Shown: positions 8,953 to 16,880 of the stretch, piece by piece
Layout of the letters: each line of letters begins with the position of its first letter
Position numbering within the stretch: position 1 is the first letter of the stretch
The notes under the pieces: generated by a model
Database searches by the model: none
Told to the model about the DNA's origin: nothing
Seen by the model: the letters and a program-made list of their open reading frames with translations, nothing else
Made by a program: the position numbers and the translations under genes
DNA from: Candidatus Nanoarchaeia archaeon
GTDB taxonomy: Archaea > Nanobdellota > Nanobdellia > Woesearchaeales > UBA10216
DNA: 39,846 nucleotides
Reading direction: 5' to 3'
Assembly (NCBI GenBank): GCA_028279045.1
Contig: JANQSZ010000001.1
Coordinates: forward strand, 1-39,846

Positions 8953-10961
8953 GATACAAACCCGCGCCGCGGCTCAAAGACATCGCCAGAGCGTTTGAGA
9001 CGTTCAATAACATCCTCAACTTCTGACTCCTTCATACCGTCTTCCGTTGCCGCTTGCACGACATCTTCAATAGGCGCTGGCCCCCCCTGCTCCTCTGAAA
9101 CTTTACGAATGATTTCCTTTACTTTACCAATACGCTCTCGTTGAGACGCACCGATACCTGTAGAAATACGATCAATATCAATCTGACCTGTCTCGCGATC
9201 AAGACCAACTTGTAAGAGACAGTACATTAGCAAATTAATTCCGCGCTTTGCATCTTCTACATCGACAGTAGGCGATATTCGCACGCGGGCAGATGCTTCT
9301 GCCAACCGCACAAGTGCTTCCAATTGTCGTGCAGAAATAGGAACAGAACGCATTGCCTTTTCATCATTTCCACCACGATTACGCATTTGCACGTAGAACG
9401 CTTGAATCTCTTGAAGCGCTTCTGTTGTCAATTGCGGAGTGCAGTTTTGTTTAACAAACGCAATGTACTTTCTTAATAGATCAGAAGAAATTTTCTTTTC
9501 CTCAACCTCTGGATTCTTATGCAGAGCAAGGATGTGCGCTGCTGTCTTCTCATCTGAAGAAGGATCAGGCATGTCTTTAATCGGGAAGATTAAATCGAAA
9601 CGGTTAATTAATGTTGGAGGGAGATCGATCTGGTTTGAGACGACGTCGTAAGGATCGAAACGACCATACTTTGGATTTGCAGCTGCCAATACTGTTGTTT
9701 TACACATCAGTGTCGCTTGGATATTTGCCTTCGATATAGAAACGGTTTGTTGTTCCATTGCCTCGTGCATGGCATCACGATCTTCCTTTGTCATCTTGTC
9801 CATCTCGTCTATACATACAAGACCGTTGTTCGCAAGCACTAATGCTCCTGCTTCTAAACTCCAGCCACCAAGAAATTCGTCCTTGACAACTGCAGCAGTT
9901 AAACCTGCACCGCTCACTCCTTTTCCAGAAACATATCTGGCCTTCGGAGCGATGTTGTTTGTACGCTTCAACATTTGAGATTTACCTGCACCAGGATCAC
10001 CAACAAGTAAAATGTGAATGTCCCCCCTACTTTCAGCGCCATCAGTCCGTACTTTATGGACGCCACCCATCATTTGCAGGATGAGAGATTCTTTGATTCG
10101 TTCATAACCGTAAATAGAAGGGGCAACTGCTTCAACCATTAATTTATAGATTTCAGGATCTTTGGAAAGAGCTATGATCTCATCTTCTTCCTCTTTCGAT
10201 ACCACAAGATCAGAATAGTCCTCCACAAGGCCTGTTACCGAGTTCGCTTCAATAATAAGATCAAACTTTGTCTGCTTAACCCCTTGCTTGAGAATAGGAA
10301 CTTCCTTTACAAAGCCAACAACACGCACCTTACTTCCGGGATTTGTCTTTTTTTCTGTGATTGGAGAAACCAAATCTTCCTTTAAGAACACGTTCATACG
10401 CTTTGGCTGTTCCCCGCCATCTAACTGTTCTGGAGATTCTTCAAGAACAAGACCCTGTGCATCAATCAATTCGCGGCTGAGCAAACGGAACTTCCCTTTT
10501 CTACCGCAACCGCACCGTACTGGTTCGCGGAATGCTTCTTCTGTCTGGATGACAGGAATAACATTACCGCATGAAGGACATTCGAACCTGGCTGTAACGA
10601 CCATTGGACGGACGTCAGACTTTTGTCTTACCAATCCGTCAATAACAAGAAGTTTGTTCATATCGGAACTTCGAATGTTCCGAATCATTTTTCGCTGGGT
10701 AACAGGGATGTTAATAAAACGAGCTCTGAAAGTAACCGCGTCTTCAGGAAGTTCAAACTCCTCCAACGCTAGCTCTGCAGCTTTTATCACTTCCTCTGGG
10801 TTCTTCAAGAGTTCTTCTGCCAATACCGGATCAAAAGAAGAAAGCGTTACAAAATCAACAATCAGATAGCGCTTACCCTCACCGGCAGCTGTTAGCAGGT
10901 CTTCACGGTAATGAACATCAATGAACTCTTGGAACCGTTCTATTTGTTCCCGTGCTTCCAT
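8940..10961 (-). CDS. mcm: MCM replicative helicase
   Basis: Hexameric 3'-5' DNA helicase of archaeal replication. The N-terminal domain holds a zinc site with C128, C131, C150 and C152 (CPSC...CGC). The AAA+ domain shows Walker A GDPGAGKS at 321-328, Walker B LVCIDEMD at 381-388, sensor 1 AAANPKYGRFDPY and the arginine-finger segment NRFDLIF. Residues about 620-673 form the C-terminal winged helix. Length (673 aa) is typical and there is no intein. It starts 5 nt after the TBP stop and ends inside the RPA-like gene start, so it is transcribed from the TBP promoter. Confidence 0.97.
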   Translation of the reverse strand: MEAREQIERFQEFIDVHYREDLLTAAGEGKRYLIVDFVTLSSFDPVLAEELLKNPEEVIKAAELALEEFELPEDAVTFRARFINIPVTQRKMIRNIRSSDMNKLLVIDGLVRQKSDVRPMVVTARFECPSCGNVIPVIQTEEAFREPVRCGCGRKGKFRLLSRELIDAQGLVLEESPEQLDGGEQPKRMNVFLKEDLVSPITEKKTNPGSKVRVVGFVKEVPILKQGVKQTKFDLIIEANSVTGLVEDYSDLVVSKEEEDEIIALSKDPEIYKLMVEAVAPSIYGYERIKESLILQMMGGVHKVRTDGAESRGDIHILLVGDPGAGKSQMLKRTNNIAPKARYVSGKGVSGAGLTAAVVKDEFLGGWSLEAGALVLANNGLVCIDEMDKMTKEDRDAMHEAMEQQTVSISKANIQATLMCKTTVLAAANPKYGRFDPYDVVSNQIDLPPTLINRFDLIFPIKDMPDPSSDEKTAAHILALHKNPEVEEKKISSDLLRKYIAFVKQNCTPQLTTEALQEIQAFYVQMRNRGGNDEKAMRSVPISARQLEALVRLAEASARVRISPTVDVEDAKRGINLLMYCLLQVGLDRETGQIDIDRISTGIGASQRERIGKVKEIIRKVSEEQGGPAPIEDVVQAATEDGMKESEVEDVIERLKRSGDVFEPRRGFVSWTK

Positions 10962-10966
10962 GAAGA

Positions 10967-11527
10967 TTACTTTTTACCGACTTTCTTGAGGTTTTCAATA
11001 AGCTTTTCTAAAGCTCTGTGAACTTCCTCTTCGGACTTTGTTCCGGTGCAAACGACTTTACCATTACTAAACAATAAGAACGTTGCTTTTACGTCTGCTG
11101 CGGAATCAGTGAGTTTGTATACCAAACCAGGAAATTGTTCTGGCTCGTATTCAGCATTTCGCAATTTCATAGCGAGTGTGTTCAGATTCAAATCCATTCC
11201 AACACTGCCAGAAGCTACGATGTTTTGAATGTTAATTTCAGGTGTAATAGTAATCTTGATGCCAATCTTTTCTAGGCTCTTGATGATCTTCTTAATAGAT
11301 GCATCAACTTCGTCCATAGTTTTTGCGCCTGTGCAAACAACTTTACCAGAACTGAAAATCAATGCAGATGTCTTTGGCTCTTTAATACGTAAAACTAAGC
11401 CAGGAAATTGTTCAGGATTATATTCTGTATTTGATAGCGTAGCTGCCATCTTCTCGAGTGGTACATCATGCTCTAATGATGTGCTTACCACAATGTTCAC
11501 GACTTCAATATCACGATCTGTTGTCAT
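10967..11527 (-). CDS. tbp: TATA-box binding protein
   Basis: General transcription factor that bends the TATA box and recruits TFB and RNA polymerase. The protein is two imperfect direct repeats (about residues 7-96 and 98-186). Each contains NPEQFPGLV/EPEQFPGLV followed by FSSGKVVCTGAK or FSNGKVVCTGTK, the hallmark TBP saddle. Length is 186 aa. Unlike most genes here it has a leader of roughly 30 nt, with purine-rich GGAGGG and AAGGGGG stretches as possible ribosome-binding sites. It heads an operon with mcm, which links basal transcription and replication. Confidence 0.97.
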   Translation of the reverse strand: MTTDRDIEVVNIVVSTSLEHDVPLEKMAATLSNTEYNPEQFPGLVLRIKEPKTSALIFSSGKVVCTGAKTMDEVDASIKKIIKSLEKIGIKITITPEINIQNIVASGSVGMDLNLNTLAMKLRNAEYEPEQFPGLVYKLTDSAADVKATFLLFSNGKVVCTGTKSEEEVHRALEKLIENLKKVGKK

Positions 11528-11578
11528 AGTAGGTTTCCCCCTTGGTCCCTCCTTTATAAGACTTAAAAATCAGCTCTC

Positions 11579-11588
11579 ATTTATAAAT
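11579..11588. promoter_or_regulatory. Palindromic TATA box upstream of TBP
   Basis: ATTTATAAAT is a perfect 10-bp palindrome centred at 11583.5. On the minus strand it predicts a TBP transcript start near 11558 and a leader of about 30 nt. In the other direction it would place a start near 11609-11610, just in front of the GC-rich foldable segment, so it may be bidirectional. Confidence 0.55.
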
Positions 11589-11609
11589 ACTTTGATTATA
11601 TGAGCTCAA

Positions 11610-11715
11610 TACTGGAGTTGGGGGCACCCCCTTGTTTCCACTGAAGATTGGCGCTTTCGGGCCTTGAAAGCCCTGAATTTCGGGGTTCAGAATCGAAACG
11701 AAAGCAAGGTGTATA
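11610..11715 (+). ncRNA. Candidate structured RNA, three-way junction
   Basis: This GC-rich stretch sits in an otherwise A/T-rich intergenic gap. It opens with a GGGGG-CA-CCCCC inverted repeat (11620-11631). It then has a 7-bp helix, GCTTTCG (11653-11659) with CGAAAGC (11699-11705). This closes two hairpins: GGC/GCC (60-62 with 70-72, or 4 bp if G59 is used) and CTGAA/TTCAG (11673-11677 with 11686-11690). A further CCTTG/CAAGG pairing (11630-11634 with 11705-11709) could extend the outer stem. It does not fit a tRNA, an SRP RNA or a TPP riboswitch by eye. The strand is inferred from the palindromic TATA box upstream; the complement would fold similarly. The 3' end is a guess. Confidence 0.35.
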
Positions 11716-11782
11716 TCTAAGTATTGATAAGTATGGATTTAAAAACCACAAGCACTAAAAACGCACTGATATTCCGATTTGT

Positions 11783-11977
11783 ATGGATATTTTTATTGAA
11801 AAAGAAAACAAACACGTTACCAAAGAATTTTCTGGAACAGTAAAGGATTTACTTGTAAGTTTAGACATTAACCCTGAATCGGTGTTGATTGCACGTAACG
11901 ATACCTTGATCACTCCAGATGTTACTGTTACAAATGAAGACAAAATTTCCTTACTCTCAGTTATTTCTGGTGGTTAA
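11783..11977 (+). CDS. Ubiquitin-like small sulfur carrier (ThiS/MoaD/SAMP type)
   Basis: A 64-aa beta-grasp protein ending in the diagnostic Gly-Gly after SLLSVISGG. In this family that terminus is adenylated by an E1-like enzyme and then either carries a thiocarboxylate or is joined to lysines. The body has the usual pattern: an N-terminal beta hairpin (MDIFIEKENKHVTKEF), a helix (VKDLLVSLDI) and a strand near VLIARNDTLI. Which pathway it serves (thiamine, molybdopterin, tRNA thiolation or SAMPylation) is not shown, and no E1 gene is in the window. A TATA-like ATTTAAAAA lies at 11737-11745. The last 21 bp overlap the convergent pyrophosphatase gene. Confidence 0.8.
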   Translation: MDIFIEKENKHVTKEFSGTVKDLLVSLDINPESVLIARNDTLITPDVTVTNEDKISLLSVISGG

Positions 11978-12505
11978 GAATTCCTTGAGCTTTGTTGTAG
12001 AATTTATTCTAAAAAGACCGATTCCCTTTGGTCGTCCCGTTTCTGCGTATGTTTGTGTGCTGCCTTCAGGTATAAAAATAGGATCATGCCCCCACCCTTT
12101 GTCGCCAAGCACTGCTTTTGCAACTGTTCCTTTTTCAGTTCCTGTAAAAGTAATCGGATCCTCACCTGGTTCGCAATACCCGATTACCGAACGGTAAGTA
12201 CATGCTCTGTTTTCAACTCCTTCCATGAGTTTAATATAGCCATTCAAACCAATTTTGTTGGTCACGGTCTTGCTATACGTTCCTGGGAAGTCGTTCAAGG
12301 CTTCAATAAAAATACCAGAATCTTCGACGATGACTGTTTCCTGAAGTTCTTCTGCTAATTGTTTAGCCGCTGTTGAAGAAATTTCTTCAGCAGAATAGCT
12401 CCTAATTTCAGGATACTCAACCTGCCGCACTTCAAAATCAATCTCTGGGCTGAGAATACTCTTTATTTCCTCTATCTTGTTCTTATTTGAAGAGATGAGA
12501 ATCAT
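11957..12505 (-). CDS. Non-canonical purine NTP pyrophosphatase (RdgB/HAM1 family)
   Basis: Hydrolyses ITP, dITP and XTP to monophosphates, keeping deaminated purines out of DNA and RNA. The N-terminal ISSNKNKIEEIKSIL is the family's phosphate-binding start. The conserved VEDSGIFIEALNDFPGTYS spans about residues 59-77. Later family segments are GYCEPGEDP, GWGHDPIFIPEG and the terminal RINSTTKLKEFL. Length (182 aa) is normal. Its ATG overlaps the corA stop by ATGA, so it is translated after the transporter. Its 3' end overlaps the sulfur-carrier gene. Confidence 0.93.
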   Translation of the reverse strand: MILISSNKNKIEEIKSILSPEIDFEVRQVEYPEIRSYSAEEISSTAAKQLAEELQETVIVEDSGIFIEALNDFPGTYSKTVTNKIGLNGYIKLMEGVENRACTYRSVIGYCEPGEDPITFTGTEKGTVAKAVLGDKGWGHDPIFIPEGSTQTYAETGRPKGIGLFRINSTTKLKEFLTTRNN

Positions 12506-13461
12506 TGTTCTGTCAATCTAAACCACATTAAAGACAATACTGCTAAGAAAATAATAAGCAATATGATTGCGAAAAAGGTATATTGGGAATTTGCAAATGG
12601 AAGAGGCACGTTCATACCATACAAACCGCTGATTAACGTAGGAACTGCAATAATTACTGCAAAAAAAGTAATTCTCTTGGTGAATTTGTTTAGCCGTACG
12701 GCGGACATTGCTGATTGCAAGTTAAACAAATTCGTTACCGATTCCCGCTGAATCTTTTCTGTATCTAGAATCTGCAGAGCGTCAAAATACAATTCTCCGA
12801 ATTCTCGACGTATCGTCGCTGTAAAACCAGGAAAATAGCTTTTCCTTAAGTTGTTTAGCACTTCAATATTAGCGATCAGTGCTTGATTGAAATAACTCAA
12901 CGTTACACTAGAATCATAGATTTTCTGGATGTTTTCTACACTCAATTCACGACTCTCACTGAAAAGATCAACACGAACACCAATCCTATCAATAACCCGC
13001 AGATACTCATCGTTAATTTTGTCTAGGATGTACTGGACCATAACTCCTGGTTGTTTTCGGAGTAAAAAGCGACGATTGCCTGCTTTCATTGCTCGCGCAA
13101 CCGTAGCAAGTACAGGATTTGTCTTCTTTTCAATTGTAATGAAGAAATTTCCTTTTATGTACATGTAGAGAGGAATCGTCTCGATGTTGCCGTCGGCATC
13201 AGAAACAGGTACGTGATAGACAATCTCTACGTACTTCTCCACTGTTACCTTTGCACGTTCTTCCTCTTCAACAGATTCGGTAAGCTCATCCAGGTTAATA
13301 CCGGAAAGCTCAGCAAGAATCGTGATATCGTCCTTATCAGGGCTGCTACATCGCATCCACACCACACCAGACGTTCCTTTAATCCACTGACTCGTTGCGG
13401 AAAGCGAATCGTGCGTAATTGTTTGTATCTTCTCGCCCTTAACTCTAAAAAACTCAATCAT
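12502..13461 (-). CDS. corA: CorA-type divalent cation (Mg2+) channel
   Basis: Pentameric inner-membrane Mg2+/Co2+ channel. The N-terminal alpha/beta domain (about 1-150) and a long helical stalk are cytoplasmic. Two membrane helices follow near residues 266-281 and 294-314. The signature YGMNVP lies at 281-286 directly after the first helix, and the C-terminus is short, as usual. Length 319 aa. The ATG at 13461 is 26.5 nt from a TATA-like element, so it is probably leaderless. It is followed by the ITP pyrophosphatase through an ATGA overlap. Confidence 0.94.
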   Translation of the reverse strand: MIEFFRVKGEKIQTITHDSLSATSQWIKGTSGVVWMRCSSPDKDDITILAELSGINLDELTESVEEEERAKVTVEKYVEIVYHVPVSDADGNIETIPLYMYIKGNFFITIEKKTNPVLATVARAMKAGNRRFLLRKQPGVMVQYILDKINDEYLRVIDRIGVRVDLFSESRELSVENIQKIYDSSVTLSYFNQALIANIEVLNNLRKSYFPGFTATIRREFGELYFDALQILDTEKIQRESVTNLFNLQSAMSAVRLNKFTKRITFFAVIIAVPTLISGLYGMNVPLPFANSQYTFFAIILLIIFLAVLSLMWFRLTEQ

Positions 13462-13482
13462 AGAAGAACGACAGACAGGAAT

Positions 13483-13492
13483 CTATAATAAA
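13483..13492 (-). promoter_or_regulatory. TATA box for corA
   Basis: CTATAATAAA on the plus strand (TTTATTATAG on the gene strand), centred 26.5 nt from the corA ATG. It abuts the end of the AspRS gene. Confidence 0.55.
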
Positions 13493-15244
13493 TTAACTCT
13501 TTTTGAGAATGCTCGTCTTGATATGCAGTTCTTTCATCTGCTTATCATCGACATCAGAAGGAGATCCATCCATAGGATTCTCAGCTTTCTTGTTTCTTGG
13601 AAATGCGATCACTTCCCGAATATCTGTAAGACCTGCCATCAACGCAACAGTTCTGTCAAATCCAATGCCGATCCCGCCGTGAGGAGGGGCACCGTACGTG
13701 AATGCCTTCATCAAGAAACCAAACTTTTCTTGTGCTTCCTCATGCTGCATGCCAATAACTTTTAGAACACGCTCCTGCAATTCAGGCGTGTTAATACGAA
13801 TCGAACCAGAACCTAGTTCTGTTCCATTCAATACAAGATCATACAAATCTGCCTTGACTTTTCCTGGATCTTTTTCTAGAAAATCGAGATGATCTTCCTT
13901 TGGTCGGGAAAACAAGTGATGTGCTGCATCCCAGCGATCCTCATCAGCGTTCCACTCGAACAATGGGAAGTCAAGTACCCAACAAAACTCGAACTTTTTT
14001 GGATCGCGCATGTCTAGCTTGTCTGCAAGATGGTTACGGAGGCGGCCTAGAACTTCAGCTACGACAGCTGATTTATCGGCGACAAAGAATAACATCGAAC
14101 CTGGCTTGGCCTTTGTAGTTTTGAGGAGCTCCTTTTGTACATCATCGCTAAAGAACTTTACAATAGATGACTCGAGTCCATCTTTCGTTACGCGCATCCA
14201 CGCCAACCCTTTTGCACCGTTTTCTTGCGCCCATGCAATGAGCGAATCCACATCACTCCTGGAAAAATCATGATCAGGATTCAAACACTTAACTTGTTGA
14301 GCGTCCTTGAATACTTTGAAATCTGCTTTCTTTGCTACCTCAGTAACATCAATAAGCTCCATTCCAAACCTCAAATCAGGCTTGTCGGTTCCGAACCGTT
14401 GCATTGATTCATCGTAACTTAAACGCGTGAATGGCGTCTTTAGTTTAACGTTCATCGTTTCCTTGAATATGTGTGCGTAGAGTGACTCTACGACGCTAAG
14501 AACATCATCTTGATGTACAAAACTCATTTCCATATCGAGCTGTGTGTGTTCTGGTTGACGATCTGCACGCAGATCCTCATCGCGCAAACACTTTGCAAGC
14601 TGAAAATATTTGTCAACACCGGAGGCCATGAGAATTTGTTTGTACAGTTGCGGTGATTGTGGTAGTGCAAAGAACTTTCCTGGGTGGACCCTGGATGGCA
14701 CGACATAGTCGCGTGCACCTTCTGGAGTTGATTTTACCAAAACAGGAGTTTCCACTTCTGTAAATCCTTGTTTTGTTAGGAATGTGCGGATTGCAAAGGA
14801 TACTGCATGCCGCAACTTCAAACGGTTCTGCATGATGTTGCTTCGGAGGTCGAGGTATCGGTACTGTAATCGTAACTCTTCATTAACTTCTTGCGAATCG
14901 TTGATCTCGAACGGAGGAGTTACTGATTTGTTGAGAACATCGATGCGATCTGCGATGACTTCGATCTGCCCAGTATTGAGCTTTGGGTTGACCATTTCTT
15001 TCGGACGAGGGCGTACTTTTCCTTTCACGTGGATAACAAATTCCCTTCCTAAGTGCTCTGCGATTGCATGCACTTGTTTGTTATGTGAGGGGTCAAACAC
15101 CACTTGTGTTACGCCGTACTTATCGCGGAGATCAACGAAAATCACACCGCCATGATCTCTTCGAGAATGAACCCAGCCTGCTACCTCTACAGATTTATCC
15201 TTCTGTTTAAGGGTTAGTTCATTGCAGGTTTGCGTTCGATACAT
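13493..15244 (-). CDS. aspS: Bacterial-type aspartyl-tRNA synthetase, probably non-discriminating
   Basis: Class II synthetase charging tRNA-Asp. The N-terminal OB-fold anticodon domain (1-105) contains WVHSRRDHGG. Motif 2 is RDEDLRADRQPEHTQLD, and motif 3 is GIGFDR at 526-531. At 583 aa, with an insertion (about 280-410) containing GTDKPDLRFGMEL at its edge, it has the GAD-domain layout of bacterial AspRS; archaeal enzymes are about 430 aa without it. Residue 31 is His, which I recall as a determinant of tRNA-Asn mischarging in bacterial non-discriminating AspRS. With gatA and gatC upstream, this suggests Asn-tRNA is made by transamidation. Likely acquired from bacteria. A TATA box predicts a leaderless mRNA. 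Confidence 0.95.
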   Translation of the reverse strand: MYRTQTCNELTLKQKDKSVEVAGWVHSRRDHGGVIFVDLRDKYGVTQVVFDPSHNKQVHAIAEHLGREFVIHVKGKVRPRPKEMVNPKLNTGQIEVIADRIDVLNKSVTPPFEINDSQEVNEELRLQYRYLDLRSNIMQNRLKLRHAVSFAIRTFLTKQGFTEVETPVLVKSTPEGARDYVVPSRVHPGKFFALPQSPQLYKQILMASGVDKYFQLAKCLRDEDLRADRQPEHTQLDMEMSFVHQDDVLSVVESLYAHIFKETMNVKLKTPFTRLSYDESMQRFGTDKPDLRFGMELIDVTEVAKKADFKVFKDAQQVKCLNPDHDFSRSDVDSLIAWAQENGAKGLAWMRVTKDGLESSIVKFFSDDVQKELLKTTKAKPGSMLFFVADKSAVVAEVLGRLRNHLADKLDMRDPKKFEFCWVLDFPLFEWNADEDRWDAAHHLFSRPKEDHLDFLEKDPGKVKADLYDLVLNGTELGSGSIRINTPELQERVLKVIGMQHEEAQEKFGFLMKAFTYGAPPHGGIGIGFDRTVALMAGLTDIREVIAFPRNKKAENPMDGSPSDVDDKQMKELHIKTSILKKS

Positions 15245-15266
15245 ACTTCAAAGAATTCAAAGTTGA

Positions 15267-15274
15267 TTTATAAA
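15267..15274 (-). promoter_or_regulatory. TATA box for aspS
   Basis: Palindromic TTTATAAA centred 26.5 nt from the aspS ATG (15244). It overlaps the gatA stop codon, so aspS can be transcribed independently of gatCA. Confidence 0.65.
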
Positions 15275-16587
15275 GCTTCTGTCAGGTCTAGCTCGGCGGA
15301 TTTCATGACAGATAGCAGAACGTCTTCGGAAAATGCAGGAGCCATGACTTGAACGCCAACAGGAGCATCCTGGATGAGACCCGCAGGGATAACGCCTGCG
15401 GTGCAACCAGCGAGATTCGCAGGAATAGTAAATGCATCATACGCATACATTGTTTTTGCATCAATTTTTGAGCCAAGTTTATGAGGAAGCATTGGAGTTG
15501 TCGGAAGCATCAGCACATCTACATCCTTGAATGCACTTTCTACTGCATTACGAATCATCTTTTTCGCTTTTAGCGCCTTTCTGTAGTACATACCACCATG
15601 CTCTGCTTTGGAAATCTCATTTCCCCCGAGAACACGCCGCAACGTCTCTTCGCCGCATGCTTCTTCAAATTTCTTGCCAAAGCGACGACCATCGTATTTT
15701 CTGGTTGCGGAGAAAAATTCAACGTACACAAGTGGATAATATGTTTGAATTGCCAGGTCGACATACGGCATTTTGACTTCTTTAATTTTTGAGTCTGTTT
15801 TGTCTGCAACTTCCTGAATGTTTTGCTTTGTGAGCTCAACGATCCTGTCGTCTTCGCACAACTTGTAGAAATCCTCGGAAACACCGATTGTTAATTTGCC
15901 TGCTTTTTTTACTTTAGGAATTGGCTTCTTGATTGTTGTCGGATCGTTTTGCGAATGACCGCTGATCACTTGCATCATTAACGCAGCATCTTGTGTGTTT
16001 GCTGCTAACGGACCAACTTGATCAAGACTCATTGAAAGATCGAGAACGCCATAACGTGAAACCCGACCATAACTTGGCTTCACGCCGACAATACCACAAT
16101 GTGAAGCAGGATTTCTGATTGAACCGCCGGTATCGGTACCGAGAGCAATATCGCAAAAACCTGCAGCAACTGCTGCTGCACTTCCTGAACTTGACCCTCC
16201 TGGAATCAAGTCAGGTGCTAAAGGATTCTTCGTCGGCCCGAACGCTGAATTTTCCCCAGAACTGCCAGAAGCAAACTCATCCATGTTCGCCATGCCAATA
16301 ATGACACCGTCTTCTTCCTTGATGCGGCGAACGACATCGGCGTCAAATGTACCTTTGTGATTTTCAAGAACTTTGGAAGCGCAGGTAACCGGAAGATCTG
16401 CTACGCTGATACACGACTTTAGAACAATTGTCTTCCCTGCTAACTTTCCTGCTTTTCCTTCTTTGATTTTCTTTTGAACTTGCTTTGCTTGTGTTAACGC
16501 ATCAGGATTCAAATGAAGAATTGCATTAATATCATCGTTCTTCTCTTCAATATTCTTCAGAACTTGCTCTACGCGATCAACTACCAT
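15268..16587 (-). CDS. gatA: Aspartyl/glutamyl-tRNA amidotransferase subunit A
   Basis: Glutaminase subunit of GatCAB, which releases ammonia from glutamine to amidate mischarged Asp-tRNA(Asn) (or Glu-tRNA(Gln)). It is an amidase-signature enzyme. The Ser-cis-Ser-Lys triad is visible as K57 (in IVLKS), S132 (in GGSSSGS) and S156 (in GTDTGGSIR), with the 75- and 24-residue spacing of known GatA. The lysine is usually followed by Asp-Asn; here it is followed by Ser-Cys. Length is 439 aa. It overlaps gatC by 7 nt. gatB is not in this window and must be elsewhere. Archaea use GatDE for glutamine, so the Asn route with the adjacent AspRS is the likely job. Confidence 0.94.
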   Translation of the reverse strand: MVVDRVEQVLKNIEEKNDDINAILHLNPDALTQAKQVQKKIKEGKAGKLAGKTIVLKSCISVADLPVTCASKVLENHKGTFDADVVRRIKEEDGVIIGMANMDEFASGSSGENSAFGPTKNPLAPDLIPGGSSSGSAAAVAAGFCDIALGTDTGGSIRNPASHCGIVGVKPSYGRVSRYGVLDLSMSLDQVGPLAANTQDAALMMQVISGHSQNDPTTIKKPIPKVKKAGKLTIGVSEDFYKLCEDDRIVELTKQNIQEVADKTDSKIKEVKMPYVDLAIQTYYPLVYVEFFSATRKYDGRRFGKKFEEACGEETLRRVLGGNEISKAEHGGMYYRKALKAKKMIRNAVESAFKDVDVLMLPTTPMLPHKLGSKIDAKTMYAYDAFTIPANLAGCTAGVIPAGLIQDAPVGVQVMAPAFSEDVLLSVMKSAELDLTEAL

Positions 16588-16802
16588 TTTTTCTTTTCAG
16601 CAATAATGAAATCACTATCTTTATTCGGAGCGTTGTCAAACATAATTCCTCGGAACTGTTCATCTAGCTTCTCTAATTTTGGGTCGCGCACCTGATCATC
16701 GCGTTCAATTCCAATGTCTTCTTCCAAAGAAATCTTGTCAAGAGCCTCACTAAATTCATCCATGAGCTCTTTTGCTTCCTGGGTGATTTTCTCCTGATTC
16801 AT
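16581..16802 (-). CDS. gatC: Aspartyl/glutamyl-tRNA amidotransferase subunit C
   Basis: Small stabilising subunit that wraps GatA and GatB. I start it at the ATG at 16802 (73 aa, MNQEKITQ...), because a TATA box lies 27.5 nt upstream of it; a GTG at 16820 would add six residues. The N-terminal helix (ITQEAKELMDEFSEAL) is followed by the archaeal-type C-terminal pattern RGIMFDNAPNKDSDFIIAEKKKW, which matches other archaeal GatC tails. First gene of a gatC-gatA unit. Confidence 0.85.
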   Translation of the reverse strand: MNQEKITQEAKELMDEFSEALDKISLEEDIGIERDDQVRDPKLEKLDEQFRGIMFDNAPNKDSDFIIAEKKKW

Positions 16803-16825
16803 GAGTAAAATGATTTCCACGCTCT

Positions 16826-16833
16826 ATTTAAAT
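16826..16833 (-). promoter_or_regulatory. TATA box for gatC
   Basis: Palindromic ATTTAAAT, centred 27.5 nt upstream of the gatC ATG at 16802. The divergent HerA-like gene has its own TATA box 25 bp away. Confidence 0.6.
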
Positions 16834-16850
16834 GTGCTGCTTCCACTACT

Positions 16851-16858
16851 TTTAAATA
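16851..16858 (+). promoter_or_regulatory. TATA box for the HerA-like ATPase gene
   Basis: TTTAAATA, preceded by CT, centred 26.5 nt upstream of the ATG at 16881. The predicted transcript is leaderless, although AGAAGGA just before the ATG resembles a ribosome-binding site. Confidence 0.65.
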
Positions 16859-16880
16859 ACCTGGACACAAAAAGAAGGAT

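Noticed and set aside
2646-10961. Inteins in DP2 or MCM
   Set aside because: Both proteins have continuous conserved motifs and normal length, with no intein splice-block residues at the usual insertion points.
11650-11710. Possible tRNA or TPP riboswitch in the TBP-sulfur carrier gap
   Set aside because: A T-loop-like GTTTCGATTC on the minus strand lacks pairing arms, and the conserved CTGAGA and other TPP-box segments are absent.
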